Source: Mucilaginibacter sp. UBA4741
GTDB lineage: Bacteria; Bacteroidota; Bacteroidia; Sphingobacteriales; Sphingobacteriaceae
DNA: 31,795 bases
Reading direction: 5' to 3'
Assembly (NCBI GenBank): GCA_002403905.1
Contig: DHIR01000148.1
Coordinates: 1-31,795, forward strand
Shown: piece by piece, positions 1 to 7,811 of the stretch
Numbering within the stretch: the stretch's first letter is position 1
How the letters are laid out: each line of letters opens with the position of its first letter
Translations under genes and position numbers: made by a program
The notes under the pieces: model-generated
What the model saw: only the letters and a program-made list of their open reading frames with translations
The model's database searches: none
Told to the model about the DNA's origin: nothing

Positions 1-87
1 AATTTAAACAGGCTCTTAGTTTTTAAAATTCATAAAGTCTTTCTCAAAAATCTTTAAAAACGCTATTCCTTTTTCGGTAAACATTTC

Positions 88-95
88 TATTTTTG
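88..95 (+). promoter_or_regulatory. Putative -7 box of a Bacteroidota promoter
   Basis: TATTTTTG fits the Bacteroidota -7 consensus TAnnTTTG and lies 22 bases before the ATG of the small membrane protein gene. I could not find a convincing -33 TTTG at the usual spacing, so only half of the promoter is supported. Confidence 0.4.
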
Positions 96-117
96 TAGCA
101 ATAAAAAAATAAGCATT

Positions 118-303
118 ATGAACCCAACGCAAGAAGCAAATTCAGAACGTCATTACATATTATTAGTTATCGCTATAGTTATAGGTTTGGTTGGCGTTTA
201 TTTACGCTTTGCAGATTTTAGGCATGCCTCGGCTGTAGCTAACGTTATATTGGCAATTGGTGTCGGTGTAGGGCTTAAAGCGGTGTTTACTATAGTTAAG
301 TAA
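118..303 (+). CDS. Small two-helix membrane protein, unknown function
   Basis: This encodes 61 residues. A polar N-terminus (about residues 1-11) precedes a strongly hydrophobic helix (about 12-30). A short basic/polar turn (RFADFRH) leads to a second hydrophobic helix (about 37-58). No catalytic motif is visible and I do not recognise a family. It has its own -7 box upstream and a strong hairpin terminator just downstream, shared with the convergent gldB, so it appears to be a single-gene transcript. The ATG at 118 is the only sensible start. Small proteins of this shape in Bacteroidota are usually left as hypothetical membrane proteins. Confidence 0.7.
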   Translation: MNPTQEANSERHYILLVIAIVIGLVGVYLRFADFRHASAVANVILAIGVGVGLKAVFTIVK

Positions 304-320
304 TACTACTCCGGTATATT

Positions 321-359
321 AAAAAAAAGCGTACTGATAAAATCAGCACGCTTTTTTTA
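321..359. terminator. Bidirectional rho-independent terminator
   Basis: An A-run, a stem made of GCGT-x-CTGAT and ATCAG-x-ACGC, and a T-run form a hairpin flanked by A on one side and T on the other. It can therefore stop transcription of the small gene on the plus strand and gldB on the minus strand. Confidence 0.85.
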
Positions 360-368
360 TGTCTTATG

Positions 369-1412
369 CTAATGGTTGTTTCGGGGCCGGTATTTAGAGT
401 CGTTTAGTATTTTCTGGGCATCGTTATTTATCATTAACTCGGGCAAAGTAATATCAGGGTGCTTGTCCATATATTCTTTTACAATTTGCCACCCTGTCCA
501 TGAGCCTACTTTAGGTGCAGATTCTCTACCCAACTGCGGTGTAAACGGGGCCTCACTTACATAGGTTTGAATTTTCTGGTAATCGGTTTCATACAATAAA
601 TCCTGCTCCAGCAGGTAGGCCCAAATGGTCGATTTGAAATCTGTACACCATTTTAATTGCTGGGTAGTGTAGCCAATCTTAGTCGAATCGGGTACATCAG
701 GTAATATCTGGTCCATAAAGTAAAGTATCTTACCAGTATACACCATTTTTGCCAATAATGTTTTATCATTATCACTTTCGGGGAACATATCTTCGCGCGC
801 TATACCCTCAATAACACGTGGAGTAATATTATCAGGCGTAAACCGCTTGGATATGTAGTGCGGGAAAGCTTCAATCAATGCCGGGTAAAACCGGGAGTCG
901 GCGCCTAAAAACAAATCAAGCCCTATACCAAAATAGCCATCGCCAACAGATGTCTGCGCTTTAAAGCCCGAGAAATACGCATACACCTTAGGCAGTTTTT
1001 TCTGCGGAAAGTAATACTTAATCCGTCTGAAGGCATCGGTAAGTTCGACGTTTTGTTTATCCATAGCGCCCGGGTATATCAAATCCACATCATGTTTAAC
1101 ATCTAAGTAAGGGCGACCTTTAAAAACGGGCCTCAGTACGTTAAAATAGGCCGTATCGCTAATGCTGCCGGCCTGTAGTATCTGTTCGGTGTAATCACTA
1201 TAAAAGCTGCCGTATTTTTTTTTCATAAATGCGGCTTGCTGCGCCATAGGTTTTGTACGTAAACCGTCAAAATCGTGATCGAAGCGTTCTATCTTAACAT
1301 CAATCGGTATATTGCTGACATCAATTTTTTTATTGCGTCCGCAAGCAGTAAGCAACAGGCCGATAATAAAAATGAAATAAATTTGTTTGAACTTGTAAAA
1401 GGTTGATGCCAT
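369..1412 (-). CDS. gldB: Gliding motility lipoprotein GldB
   Basis: This encodes 347 residues, normal for GldB. The N-terminus is a lipoprotein signal: a hydrophobic stretch ending in LLTACG, with the Cys at about residue 24 the expected lipidation site. The next segment (NIPIDVKIERFDHDFDGL) is the recognisable GldB opening. In Flavobacterium johnsoniae GldB is required for gliding and is linked to the type IX secretion/gliding machinery; its biochemical role is unresolved. In that organism gldC lies beside gldB, but no gldC is present on the downstream side here. The gene is divergent from nadE with about 70 bases between their starts. It ends at the shared terminator at 321-359. Confidence 0.88.
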   Translation of the reverse strand: MASTFYKFKQIYFIFIIGLLLTACGRNKKIDVSNIPIDVKIERFDHDFDGLRTKPMAQQAAFMKKKYGSFYSDYTEQILQAGSISDTAYFNVLRPVFKGRPYLDVKHDVDLIYPGAMDKQNVELTDAFRRIKYYFPQKKLPKVYAYFSGFKAQTSVGDGYFGIGLDLFLGADSRFYPALIEAFPHYISKRFTPDNITPRVIEGIAREDMFPESDNDKTLLAKMVYTGKILYFMDQILPDVPDSTKIGYTTQQLKWCTDFKSTIWAYLLEQDLLYETDYQKIQTYVSEAPFTPQLGRESAPKVGSWTGWQIVKEYMDKHPDITLPELMINNDAQKILNDSKYRPRNNH

Positions 1413-1481
1413 TTTTTATACTTTCAGCAAAAATAATTTATTATTTGCATTTCGGTGCAAATAGCCACTTGTAATAATCTT

Positions 1482-3131
1482 ATGAAAATAGCATTAGCGC
1501 AGCTTAACTATCACGTTGGTAACTTTGAGTCTAACACGGCACATATTATCCAACATATACAAAAAGCCCGGCAAAATGGCGCCGACCTGGTTGTATTTGC
1601 CGAGCTATGTGTTTGCGGCTATCCCGCCCGCGATTTTTTAGAGTTTAGCGAGTTTATTAATCAATGCGATATAGCGGCCCAAAAAATTGCTGCCGTGTGT
1701 ACCGATATTGCCTGTATAATTGGCTTGCCTATCCCCAATCATAAAACAGAGGGTAAGGAACTAAACAACTCGGCTTATTTTATTGAGAACGGCAAAGTTA
1801 AGGGCATCGTAAACAAAGCACTGCTGCCTAACTATGACATATTTGACGAGTACCGCTATTTTGAACCATCAACCGAGTTTAGCTGTATTGAGTTTAAAGG
1901 CAAGCGCATAGCGCTAACAATCTGCGAGGATCTGTGGAACACCATAGAGAACCCGCTATACATTACCCGCCCAATGGATACGCTGATAAAGCAAAATCCC
2001 GATGTGATGATAAACATTGCCGCGTCGCCATTTGCTTATAATCATGACGAGGAGCGTATTGCTATTTTAAAAGATAATGCCGCCCGTTATAACCTGCCGC
2101 TTTTTTATGTAAACCATGTAGGCGCGCAGACTGAACTGATATTCGATGGGGGATCATTAGTATTTGATAACGCCGGTAACCTGGTTGATGAGCTGCCCTA
2201 TTTTGAAGAAAGCATAACCTATTACACTTTGGGCGATAAGGGCGAAGTTTCTTTCGACCACCAATCGACCCTAAAAAAAGAAAGAGAGAGCGACATAGCG
2301 CAAATACACCAGGCGCTAATTTTAGGCATAAGAGATTATTTCCATAAGTCTGGCTTTAGCCGGGCAATATTGGGATTGTCTGGTGGGATTGATTCGGCTG
2401 TGGTATGCGCTCTAGCTGCCGAAGCATTAGGTGCCGAAAATGTAATGGCTGTCTTACTGCCTTCTAAATTCTCCAGCGATCACTCGTTAAAGGATGCCGA
2501 GGACCTGGTGAATAACCTGGGCTGTATGAGCGAGACCATCGCCATAAAAAATATTACCGACACTATTGAAATAGCTTTAAGCCCGCAGTTTAAAGACCTG
2601 CCGTTTAATATTGCCGAAGAAAACATACAATCGCGCAGCCGCGCCATTTTGTTGATGGCTATGTGTAATAAGTTTGGTTTCATATTGTTAAACACATCTA
2701 ACAAAAGCGAGGCCGCCGTAGGCTATGGTACTTTGTATGGCGATATGTGCGGCGGAATATCTGTTATTGGCGATGTTTATAAAACCCAGGTTTTTGAACT
2801 GGCGCTACACATTAACCGCAAACGCGAGATCATCCCCGAAAACTCTATCATCAAACCACCGTCTGCCGAACTAAGGCCGGGCCAAAAAGACTCTGACTCG
2901 TTACCCGAGTACGATATACTGGATAAAATATTAGCTCAATATATCGAGCATCGCTGCTCTGCAAACGAGATCATTAAAATGGGATATGATGAAGCTACGG
3001 TTCTTAGGGCAATAAAATTGATTAATCTGGCTGAGCATAAACGCTACCAAACGCCGCCAATTTTAAGGGTATCGCCAAAAGCATTTGGCATGGGCCGAAG
3101 GATGCCTATTGTTGGGAAGTATTTGCAATAG
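1482..3131 (+). CDS. nadE: Glutamine-dependent NAD(+) synthetase
   Basis: This encodes 549 residues from the ATG at 1482. A GTG at 1455 would add nine residues, but the family begins at MKIALAQLN, so I use the ATG. The N-terminal half is a nitrilase-fold glutaminase; the expected Glu-Lys-Cys triad is visible as E41 (FAELC), K112 (NKALLP) and C148 (TICEDLW). The C-terminal half is the ATP-pyrophosphatase synthetase domain with the P-loop SGGIDS at residues 300-305. The enzyme makes NAD+ from nicotinate adenine dinucleotide, ATP and ammonia channelled from glutamine, in the cytoplasm. It is divergent from gldB. Its stop codon lies inside the palindromic repeat that starts at 3129. Confidence 0.96.
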   Translation: MKIALAQLNYHVGNFESNTAHIIQHIQKARQNGADLVVFAELCVCGYPARDFLEFSEFINQCDIAAQKIAAVCTDIACIIGLPIPNHKTEGKELNNSAYFIENGKVKGIVNKALLPNYDIFDEYRYFEPSTEFSCIEFKGKRIALTICEDLWNTIENPLYITRPMDTLIKQNPDVMINIAASPFAYNHDEERIAILKDNAARYNLPLFYVNHVGAQTELIFDGGSLVFDNAGNLVDELPYFEESITYYTLGDKGEVSFDHQSTLKKERESDIAQIHQALILGIRDYFHKSGFSRAILGLSGGIDSAVVCALAAEALGAENVMAVLLPSKFSSDHSLKDAEDLVNNLGCMSETIAIKNITDTIEIALSPQFKDLPFNIAEENIQSRSRAILLMAMCNKFGFILLNTSNKSEAAVGYGTLYGDMCGGISVIGDVYKTQVFELALHINRKREIIPENSIIKPPSAELRPGQKDSDSLPEYDILDKILAQYIEHRCSANEIIKMGYDEATVLRAIKLINLAEHKRYQTPPILRVSPKAFGMGRRMPIVGKYLQ

Positions 3132-3191
3132 AGACGCAATACTTTGCGTCTCTACATGTGCAGGCGGAGACGCAAAGTATTGCGTCTCTAC
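3129..3191. repeat. Pair of self-palindromic GAGACGCAA elements in inverted order
   Basis: The unit GAGACGCAA-TACT-TTGCGTCTC is a palindrome with 9-base arms. It appears at about 3131-3152 and again as its complement at about 3167-3188, separated by 14 bases. Each unit can form a hairpin alone, and the two can also pair with each other as a long cruciform. The first unit shares bases with the nadE stop codon; the second ends just before the stop of the convergent thioredoxin-like gene at 3197. It could act as a bidirectional transcription end or mRNA stabiliser, and its shape is that of a REP-like dispersed repeat. Confidence 0.85.
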
Positions 3192-3196
3192 GTTTT

Positions 3197-4342
3197 CTAT
3201 TTCCCAAACAACTCCGCTAACTTATCGTCTAAATCGCTGCCTCGCAGGTTTTTGGCAATTATTTTCCCATCAGGGTCAAGCAGGAAGTTAGAGGGAATTG
3301 CTTGCACAAAATATAAGGCTGCTGCCTGGTTATCTCCATATTTAAGGTCAGATACCTGTGTCCAGCTCAAGCCGTCACTTTTTATAGCCTTTTGCCAGTC
3401 GGCTTTACCGTCCGGCCTGTCTAATGATACGCCAAGGATAGTAAAGTTTTTGTCTTTATATTTAGTGTAGGCCTTAACCACGTTAGGGTTTTCGGCACGG
3501 CAAGGGCCGCACCATGATGCCCAAAAATCCAGTAACAAGTATTTACCTCTAAACGAAGATAATTTAACCGGCGCGCCATTTACATCGGGCTGAGTAAAGT
3601 CTGGTGCAATGCTGCCTATAGCAGTGACCTTTGATTCGTCAATTGAACTTTTTAAAACCCGGGCAACTTCCATATCTTTTATAGGAGTTTCCAGGCCGTT
3701 AAATAAAGTTTCCATTTCTGCCGGGTCAGCGCCCTGTTTGCCCATCATATTTATAACAATTAAGCTTATAAAGCTGGCGGGATGTGCTGTTATAAAAGTT
3801 TTAAAAACGTTGTGTTGTTTGTCCTGCAAGGTTTTATACCGGGTTTGCATATCATGCTGAAACTGCGGCGTGTTTTGCTGACTTTGCGACGTCGCATTTT
3901 TTTCATCGTTTAGTTTTTTAGCTTCGTTATTAATTGGCGCTAATTGCTGGGTTAATGATTTATTATCATCGTTGATTACCGAACCGGTTATCGCCGCATC
4001 TTTTATCAAGTCTTTATCCGTAGTGACATTGGTTGTCCCTTTGTCCAGCCAAAGATTTAAAAGATCGGGCGTATTGCCCAATTTAGCAATGCCGGTACCT
4101 TTATGGTCTATAACCAATAATGCATTGGAAGGCACAGGGATATTGCCCGTAATAATAAAATTGCCATTAATAACCAATGCAGAATCAACAACTTTATTGG
4201 CGCCTACCTGGTAAAATAAATAGGCCCATGCAGGTGTGGTTACTATACCTGCCTTGCCATTTATGGTAAAATTTTTTGTAGCGGTTTGTGCGAAAGCCAG
4301 TGTCGGCAATAATGCAGTAATAAGAAAGAATAATCTCTTCAT
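3197..4342 (-). CDS. TlpA-like thioredoxin-fold lipoprotein/periplasmic disulfide reductase
   Basis: This encodes 381 residues. A Sec signal peptide ends near AFAQ (about residue 19). Residues about 20-130 resemble the DUF4369 beta-rich domain that often precedes thioredoxin domains in Bacteroidota. A helical, Q/N/K-rich linker follows. The C-terminal part (about 245-381) is an AhpC/TSA/TlpA thioredoxin domain with FWASWCGPC, the active-site cysteines being C278 and C281. Such proteins reduce disulfides or assist cytochrome c and envelope protein maturation; the specific partner cannot be told from sequence. It converges with nadE across the palindromic repeat. No partner gene is adjacent. 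Confidence 0.88.
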   Translation of the reverse strand: MKRLFFLITALLPTLAFAQTATKNFTINGKAGIVTTPAWAYLFYQVGANKVVDSALVINGNFIITGNIPVPSNALLVIDHKGTGIAKLGNTPDLLNLWLDKGTTNVTTDKDLIKDAAITGSVINDDNKSLTQQLAPINNEAKKLNDEKNATSQSQQNTPQFQHDMQTRYKTLQDKQHNVFKTFITAHPASFISLIVINMMGKQGADPAEMETLFNGLETPIKDMEVARVLKSSIDESKVTAIGSIAPDFTQPDVNGAPVKLSSFRGKYLLLDFWASWCGPCRAENPNVVKAYTKYKDKNFTILGVSLDRPDGKADWQKAIKSDGLSWTQVSDLKYGDNQAAALYFVQAIPSNFLLDPDGKIIAKNLRGSDLDDKLAELFGK

Positions 4343-4399
4343 GAATTAATTTAATGCTATTAAGCTTGATTAACGTATAAATTGGGTAAGGATTGCCTT

Positions 4400-5581
4400 T
4401 TAAGTTAATTTTTGATAAGTGCGCCACCAAAGATCGGGCATTTCGCCGGCTACGGCAGTTTTATAATCCTCGTAACGGCAAGGCACTAAATGGAAACGCT
4501 CGTTTTTTGAGCCGCCAGTAGGGTAGGGTACCTGCATCCACCAACGGTCAGACTTTTTGCTTTTTACAAACACTAGCTCATGGTCGTCATGCTTTAAGCT
4601 GGTTTTATAAATAAGGTATTGCGATTTTGGATGTAACGGGAAATCTTTTTTACGGTTATAAACGCCATCAATAAAATACCATATCATTTGGGATAGCAGC
4701 ATGGCCGTTTGCCCGTTACTATCATAAGCCGGGTTAAACTCGTAAAAACCTATCGAGGTTAGCTTATCATTAAAGCCAGCGTAGCGACAGATCTGGCATG
4801 CCTCCTCGCCATATAAGCCATTGGGGGTAGCGTTGGCATTAGCCGCGGCGTCTGATGAGCGTATGGCGCTTAGATCGAAGCTCACCATATTGGCATTGCG
4901 TATGGTAGGCTCGGCAACAGCAATATTGCCGCTGATGTTACCCAGGCGGTGTACATCAAAATACAATTTCTCCATTACCCGCAGGCTATCCTGACTGGCA
5001 AAAAAGGTTTGATAACCCAGGTTGCTGTAGTTAAACAGGTAATTGGGTTCGTGCAAAAATATTTTAGTGAGGTATGATGTTGATGTAGTCTCGATACTTT
5101 CGCTGGGCTCGTCATCCTCCAAATCAAGGTGCGAGTCGACTACCACCAGGTCGACCTTTTGCTCCAGTGTTTCATAGCCCAGGTATTGCGCATAGGTAAG
5201 ATCCTGTCCGCCGCCTATTATTATGGGGATGATGTCTTTCTTAATTAATTCGGCAACTACGGTTTTAACTGCGAAGTAAGTATCAATCACGGTTTCGCCC
5301 CGGCGGATATTGCCTAAGTCGACTATCCTGGTGGTGTAAGCGCCCTCGTTTAGCAGGTACAGTTTTTCGCGAACATAATCAGGAGCCAAAGCGCAGCCGG
5401 GATTGTTGATCGCATTTCTATCCTCCTGCACACCAATGATGGCGATATCTGCAGGCTGTTCCAAATCGGGAAATTTATCAGTATACAGATCTATCTTACT
5501 GCCCAAATGGCTGGTATAATAGCCATTTTTAGGGGCGATAGTAGTTAGATCAATAGGCGTAAAAAAATCGGATAAGGACAT
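4400..5581 (-). CDS. Arginase/formimidoylglutamase-fold protein with altered metal ligands
   Basis: This encodes 393 residues from the ATG at 5581. An upstream start at 5638 would add 19 residues encoded by a tandem repeat (see 5582-5650) and is rejected. The fold is that of the ureohydrolase family. However, the expected GGDHS is GGGQD (residues 123-127), so the metal-binding His is absent. The second motif, VDSHLD (D149, H151, D153), is intact. The third, normally SFDxDxxDP, reads SFDLSAIRSSDA, keeping D236 and D244 but with Ser at 238. I recall this pattern as typical of a Bacteroidota-wide branch annotated formimidoylglutamase. The annotated hydrolase activity is therefore doubtful. It may bind one metal or act on another substrate. 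No histidine-utilisation genes are nearby. Confidence 0.82.
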   Translation of the reverse strand: MSLSDFFTPIDLTTIAPKNGYYTSHLGSKIDLYTDKFPDLEQPADIAIIGVQEDRNAINNPGCALAPDYVREKLYLLNEGAYTTRIVDLGNIRRGETVIDTYFAVKTVVAELIKKDIIPIIIGGGQDLTYAQYLGYETLEQKVDLVVVDSHLDLEDDEPSESIETTSTSYLTKIFLHEPNYLFNYSNLGYQTFFASQDSLRVMEKLYFDVHRLGNISGNIAVAEPTIRNANMVSFDLSAIRSSDAAANANATPNGLYGEEACQICRYAGFNDKLTSIGFYEFNPAYDSNGQTAMLLSQMIWYFIDGVYNRKKDFPLHPKSQYLIYKTSLKHDDHELVFVKSKKSDRWWMQVPYPTGGSKNERFHLVPCRYEDYKTAVAGEMPDLWWRTYQKLT

Positions 5582-5650
5582 ATTTGATGTGCAAATGTGC
5601 GTATGTGCAAATATGCAGATTGATGTGCGGATGTGCAAATGTGCGGATGT
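5582..5650. repeat. Short tandem repeat array (TGTGCAAATG/TGTGCGGATG type)
   Basis: Variants of a roughly 10-base unit (ATGTGCAAAT, ATGTGCGGAT, ATGCAGATTG) run head to tail from the ATG of the arginase-like gene outwards. The array encodes the spurious Cys/His-rich extension of that reading frame. Related units in the opposite orientation lie at about 6009-6080, so the 5651-6008 spacer is bracketed by inverted arrays. Confidence 0.8.
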
Positions 5651-6008
5651 AAACTATTCATCAACTCTCAGCTATCCGACCACATGCGTGCAGAACATAG
5701 CCTCTATAATTTCCATCTCTTGCCCGCCATTACAAAGTACGGCAACATTGTCCGGTAAAATGGTGGCACTTGTTTGTCACCATATTTTAAGTTAAATTTT
5801 TTAACCGGCGCGGTAGTCGCAGTTAACGCACCAATGAGTACACATAAAGTATGTCAAAAAATGGTGTTTTTTGGTGTTTATACGGCGACTAAACGGGCAT
5901 AAATGGCGGTTGCGGGTGCATAAAGGGTAACTATCAGAGGTTTTTTGTAAAATGCTATCAATCATTAATTTAAAGCCGGAAAATGTCCTTTGCACCAGAT
6001 AGCAATAT
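5651..6008. other. Intergenic spacer between divergent genes, no gene seen
   Basis: This stretch of about 360 bases lies between two inverted tandem-repeat arrays. It contains a short imperfect hairpin (ATGGTG...CACCAT, about 5759-5784), A/T-rich stretches and no convincing coding frame. The minus-strand frame of 79 codons at 5801-6040 begins inside the repeat and has no family resemblance. Promoters for the two divergent genes probably lie here, but I cannot place them. Confidence 0.5.
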
Positions 6009-6080
6009 CTGCATGTCTGCACATTTGCATATCCGCACATCTATACCCACATTTGTAGATATGCACATCTACACATCCAC
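6009..6080. repeat. Short tandem repeat array, inverted relative to 5582-5650
   Basis: Units such as GCACATTTGCAT, CCGCACATCT and GCACATCTAC are tandemly arranged and end directly at the ATG (6081) of the epimerase gene. They are the reverse complement of the units at 5582-5650. Both arrays would form the immediate 5' untranslated region of the neighbouring gene. Confidence 0.75.
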
Positions 6081-7046
6081 ATGATATTAGTAACAGGCGC
6101 AACAGGTTTTTTAGGATCAGAACTGGCTAAGCAATTAGCTGATAAAGGCGAGGCGGTACGCTGTACTAAACGCGCTGCTTCCACTATCCCTGCGTTGCTG
6201 GTCTCTTATACCCAAATAGAATGGGTTGATGCGGATATGCTGGACATTTTTGCATTAGAAACCGCATTGGATGGTATAACCCAGGTTTACCATTGCGCTG
6301 CATGGGTATCGTTAAAACAGGCTGATAAGGAACCTATGATCCGTACCAACGTTACAGGTACGGCTAATTTAGTTAACCTATGCCTTGATCGCGATATCAA
6401 GCTGGTACACGTAAGCTCCATAGCCGCCATAGGCCAGGCCAAGCCGGGCGAGTTAATTACCGAAAACCATCACCTTGAAATTACTACCGAAAATGACGGT
6501 TACGCCATATCAAAACTGGAAAGCGAGATGGAGGTATGGCGCGGCATTGCCGAAGGTTTGGACGCGGTTATTGTAAATCCGTCGCTAATTATCGGCCCTA
6601 ATGCAGGGGTTTTAGGTAGCGGACAGCTTTTTGAAACCGTACGCAAGGGCTTGAAGGTTTATACGAATGGTACGGCAGGTTTTGTAGACGTGGAAGATGT
6701 AGCCAAATGTATGATAGCGCTGATGGAAAGTGACATTACCGAACAGCGTTATATCATCAGTGCCGAAAACTGGAAGTATAAAGATATAGTTACCCTGGCC
6801 GCCAAATGCTTTAATATAAAACCACCTGCTACACTGGCCAAACCCTGGATGATGGAACTGGCCTGGCGCGCTGCTGCTATTATAGCTTTCATTACGCGGT
6901 CGGCTCCGGTGTTGGATAAAATAGCGGCTAAATCAGCCTATCAAGTTCGCGATTTTGATAATAGTAAAATTAAAGCGGCCATAGGTATTGAGTTTAAGCC
7001 GATAAGTAAGTCGGTTACAGATATTTGTGAGCGATTGAATAAATAA
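6081..7046 (+). CDS. NAD-dependent epimerase/dehydratase (extended SDR family)
   Basis: This encodes 321 residues. The dinucleotide-binding motif GATGFLG lies at residues 5-11. Strand-end features typical of extended SDRs follow: DADMLD around residue 52, HCAAWVS around 70, and the catalytic SS at 112-113 (HVSSIAAIG). The YAISK motif gives Tyr141 and Lys145. The C-terminal part looks like the dihydroflavonol-4-reductase/3-beta-HSD-like branch. The natural substrate cannot be deduced. It starts directly after the tandem repeat, with no Shine-Dalgarno sequence. A DUF1801/OmdA gene follows after 13 bases and is probably cotranscribed. Confidence 0.88.
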   Translation: MILVTGATGFLGSELAKQLADKGEAVRCTKRAASTIPALLVSYTQIEWVDADMLDIFALETALDGITQVYHCAAWVSLKQADKEPMIRTNVTGTANLVNLCLDRDIKLVHVSSIAAIGQAKPGELITENHHLEITTENDGYAISKLESEMEVWRGIAEGLDAVIVNPSLIIGPNAGVLGSGQLFETVRKGLKVYTNGTAGFVDVEDVAKCMIALMESDITEQRYIISAENWKYKDIVTLAAKCFNIKPPATLAKPWMMELAWRAAAIIAFITRSAPVLDKIAAKSAYQVRDFDNSKIKAAIGIEFKPISKSVTDICERLNK

Positions 7047-7059
7047 TTATCTTGGTGCT

Positions 7060-7671
7060 ATGGAACAATACGATCATCGCATAGACGAATATATAGGCAA
7101 AAAAGCGACTTTTGCCCAGCCCATATTAAAACACTTGCGCGAACTAATGCACTCGGTATCCCCGCAAATAACCGAAACCATAAAATGGGGACATCCATTT
7201 TTTGAGTATAAAGGTACGCTGGCCAATATGGCTGCTTTTAAAGAGCATTGCGTATTTGGTTTCTGGAACAGTACTGCTATAAATGACCCTTATGGCGTAT
7301 TGCAGCGCCCCGGCGAAAAAGACGCCGCGGGTAACTTTGATCGTATTACCAAACTAACTGATCTGCCCAGCGATGAAGTCTTAAAAGATTTTATTTTACA
7401 GGCAATAGCGTTAAAAGACAACAATTATAAACCATCCACAAAAAAAACGCCTGCTGTAAAAGCACCGATTGATATGCCCGATTATTTTGCAACAGCATTA
7501 GCAGGCAACCAGAAAGCATTGGCCACATTCCAGGATTTTAGCCCATCATGCAAACGCGAATACCTGGAATGGATAACCGAAGCCAAGACAGAACCTACCC
7601 GCCAAAAGCGTATAGAAACTGCTTTAGAATGGATGGAAGATGGTAAGTCAAGGAATTGGAAGTATAAGTAA
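7060..7671 (+). CDS. YdeI/OmpD-associated family protein (DUF1801 plus OmdA domains)
   Basis: This encodes 203 residues. The N-terminal part (about residues 15-120) has the DUF1801 pattern, including ETIKWGHPFFEYKG and an internal FGFWNS. The C-terminal part (about 140-200) matches the OmdA (bacteriocin-protection, YdeI) domain, ending in a segment with SCKREYLEWI and RIETALEWM. Family members are small cytoplasmic proteins whose biochemical role is unclear; the bacteriocin-protection label comes from distant homologues. It follows the epimerase gene by 13 bases, suggesting one transcript, but nothing shows they act together. Confidence 0.82.
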   Translation: MEQYDHRIDEYIGKKATFAQPILKHLRELMHSVSPQITETIKWGHPFFEYKGTLANMAAFKEHCVFGFWNSTAINDPYGVLQRPGEKDAAGNFDRITKLTDLPSDEVLKDFILQAIALKDNNYKPSTKKTPAVKAPIDMPDYFATALAGNQKALATFQDFSPSCKREYLEWITEAKTEPTRQKRIETALEWMEDGKSRNWKYK

Positions 7672-7719
7672 GCCCCACCCAACCCAACCCGGAAAGGAGG
7701 TCTTTAAAAAAGAAGTTTA

Positions 7720-7757
7720 AAACAAAAAATAAAAAGTCTCCCCTATCGGGGGAGATT
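7720..7757 (-). terminator. Terminator for the phosphomannose isomerase gene
   Basis: TCTCCCC-TATC-GGGGGAGA forms a compact G/C-rich hairpin. On the minus strand it is followed by a long T-rich run (complement of the A-run at 7720-7735), about 55 bases past the stop of the gene ending at 7812. Confidence 0.75.
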
Positions 7758-7811
7758 ATTAACGAATATTATATTTTGGTGTTAATGAGGGCTTCGCCGT
7801 TTAGAGGGGGC

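Noticed and set aside
3129..3191. CRISPR-like array
   Set aside because: Only two units, in inverted order, without regular spacers or cas genes.
5582..5638. Nineteen-residue N-terminal extension of the arginase-like protein
   Set aside because: Encoded entirely by the tandem repeat array; the family start MSLSDFF lies at 5581.
5801..6040. Minus-strand frame of 79 codons between the arginase-like and epimerase genes
   Set aside because: It starts inside the tandem repeat, its translation is Cys/Arg-rich without family resemblance, and it lies in a probable promoter region.
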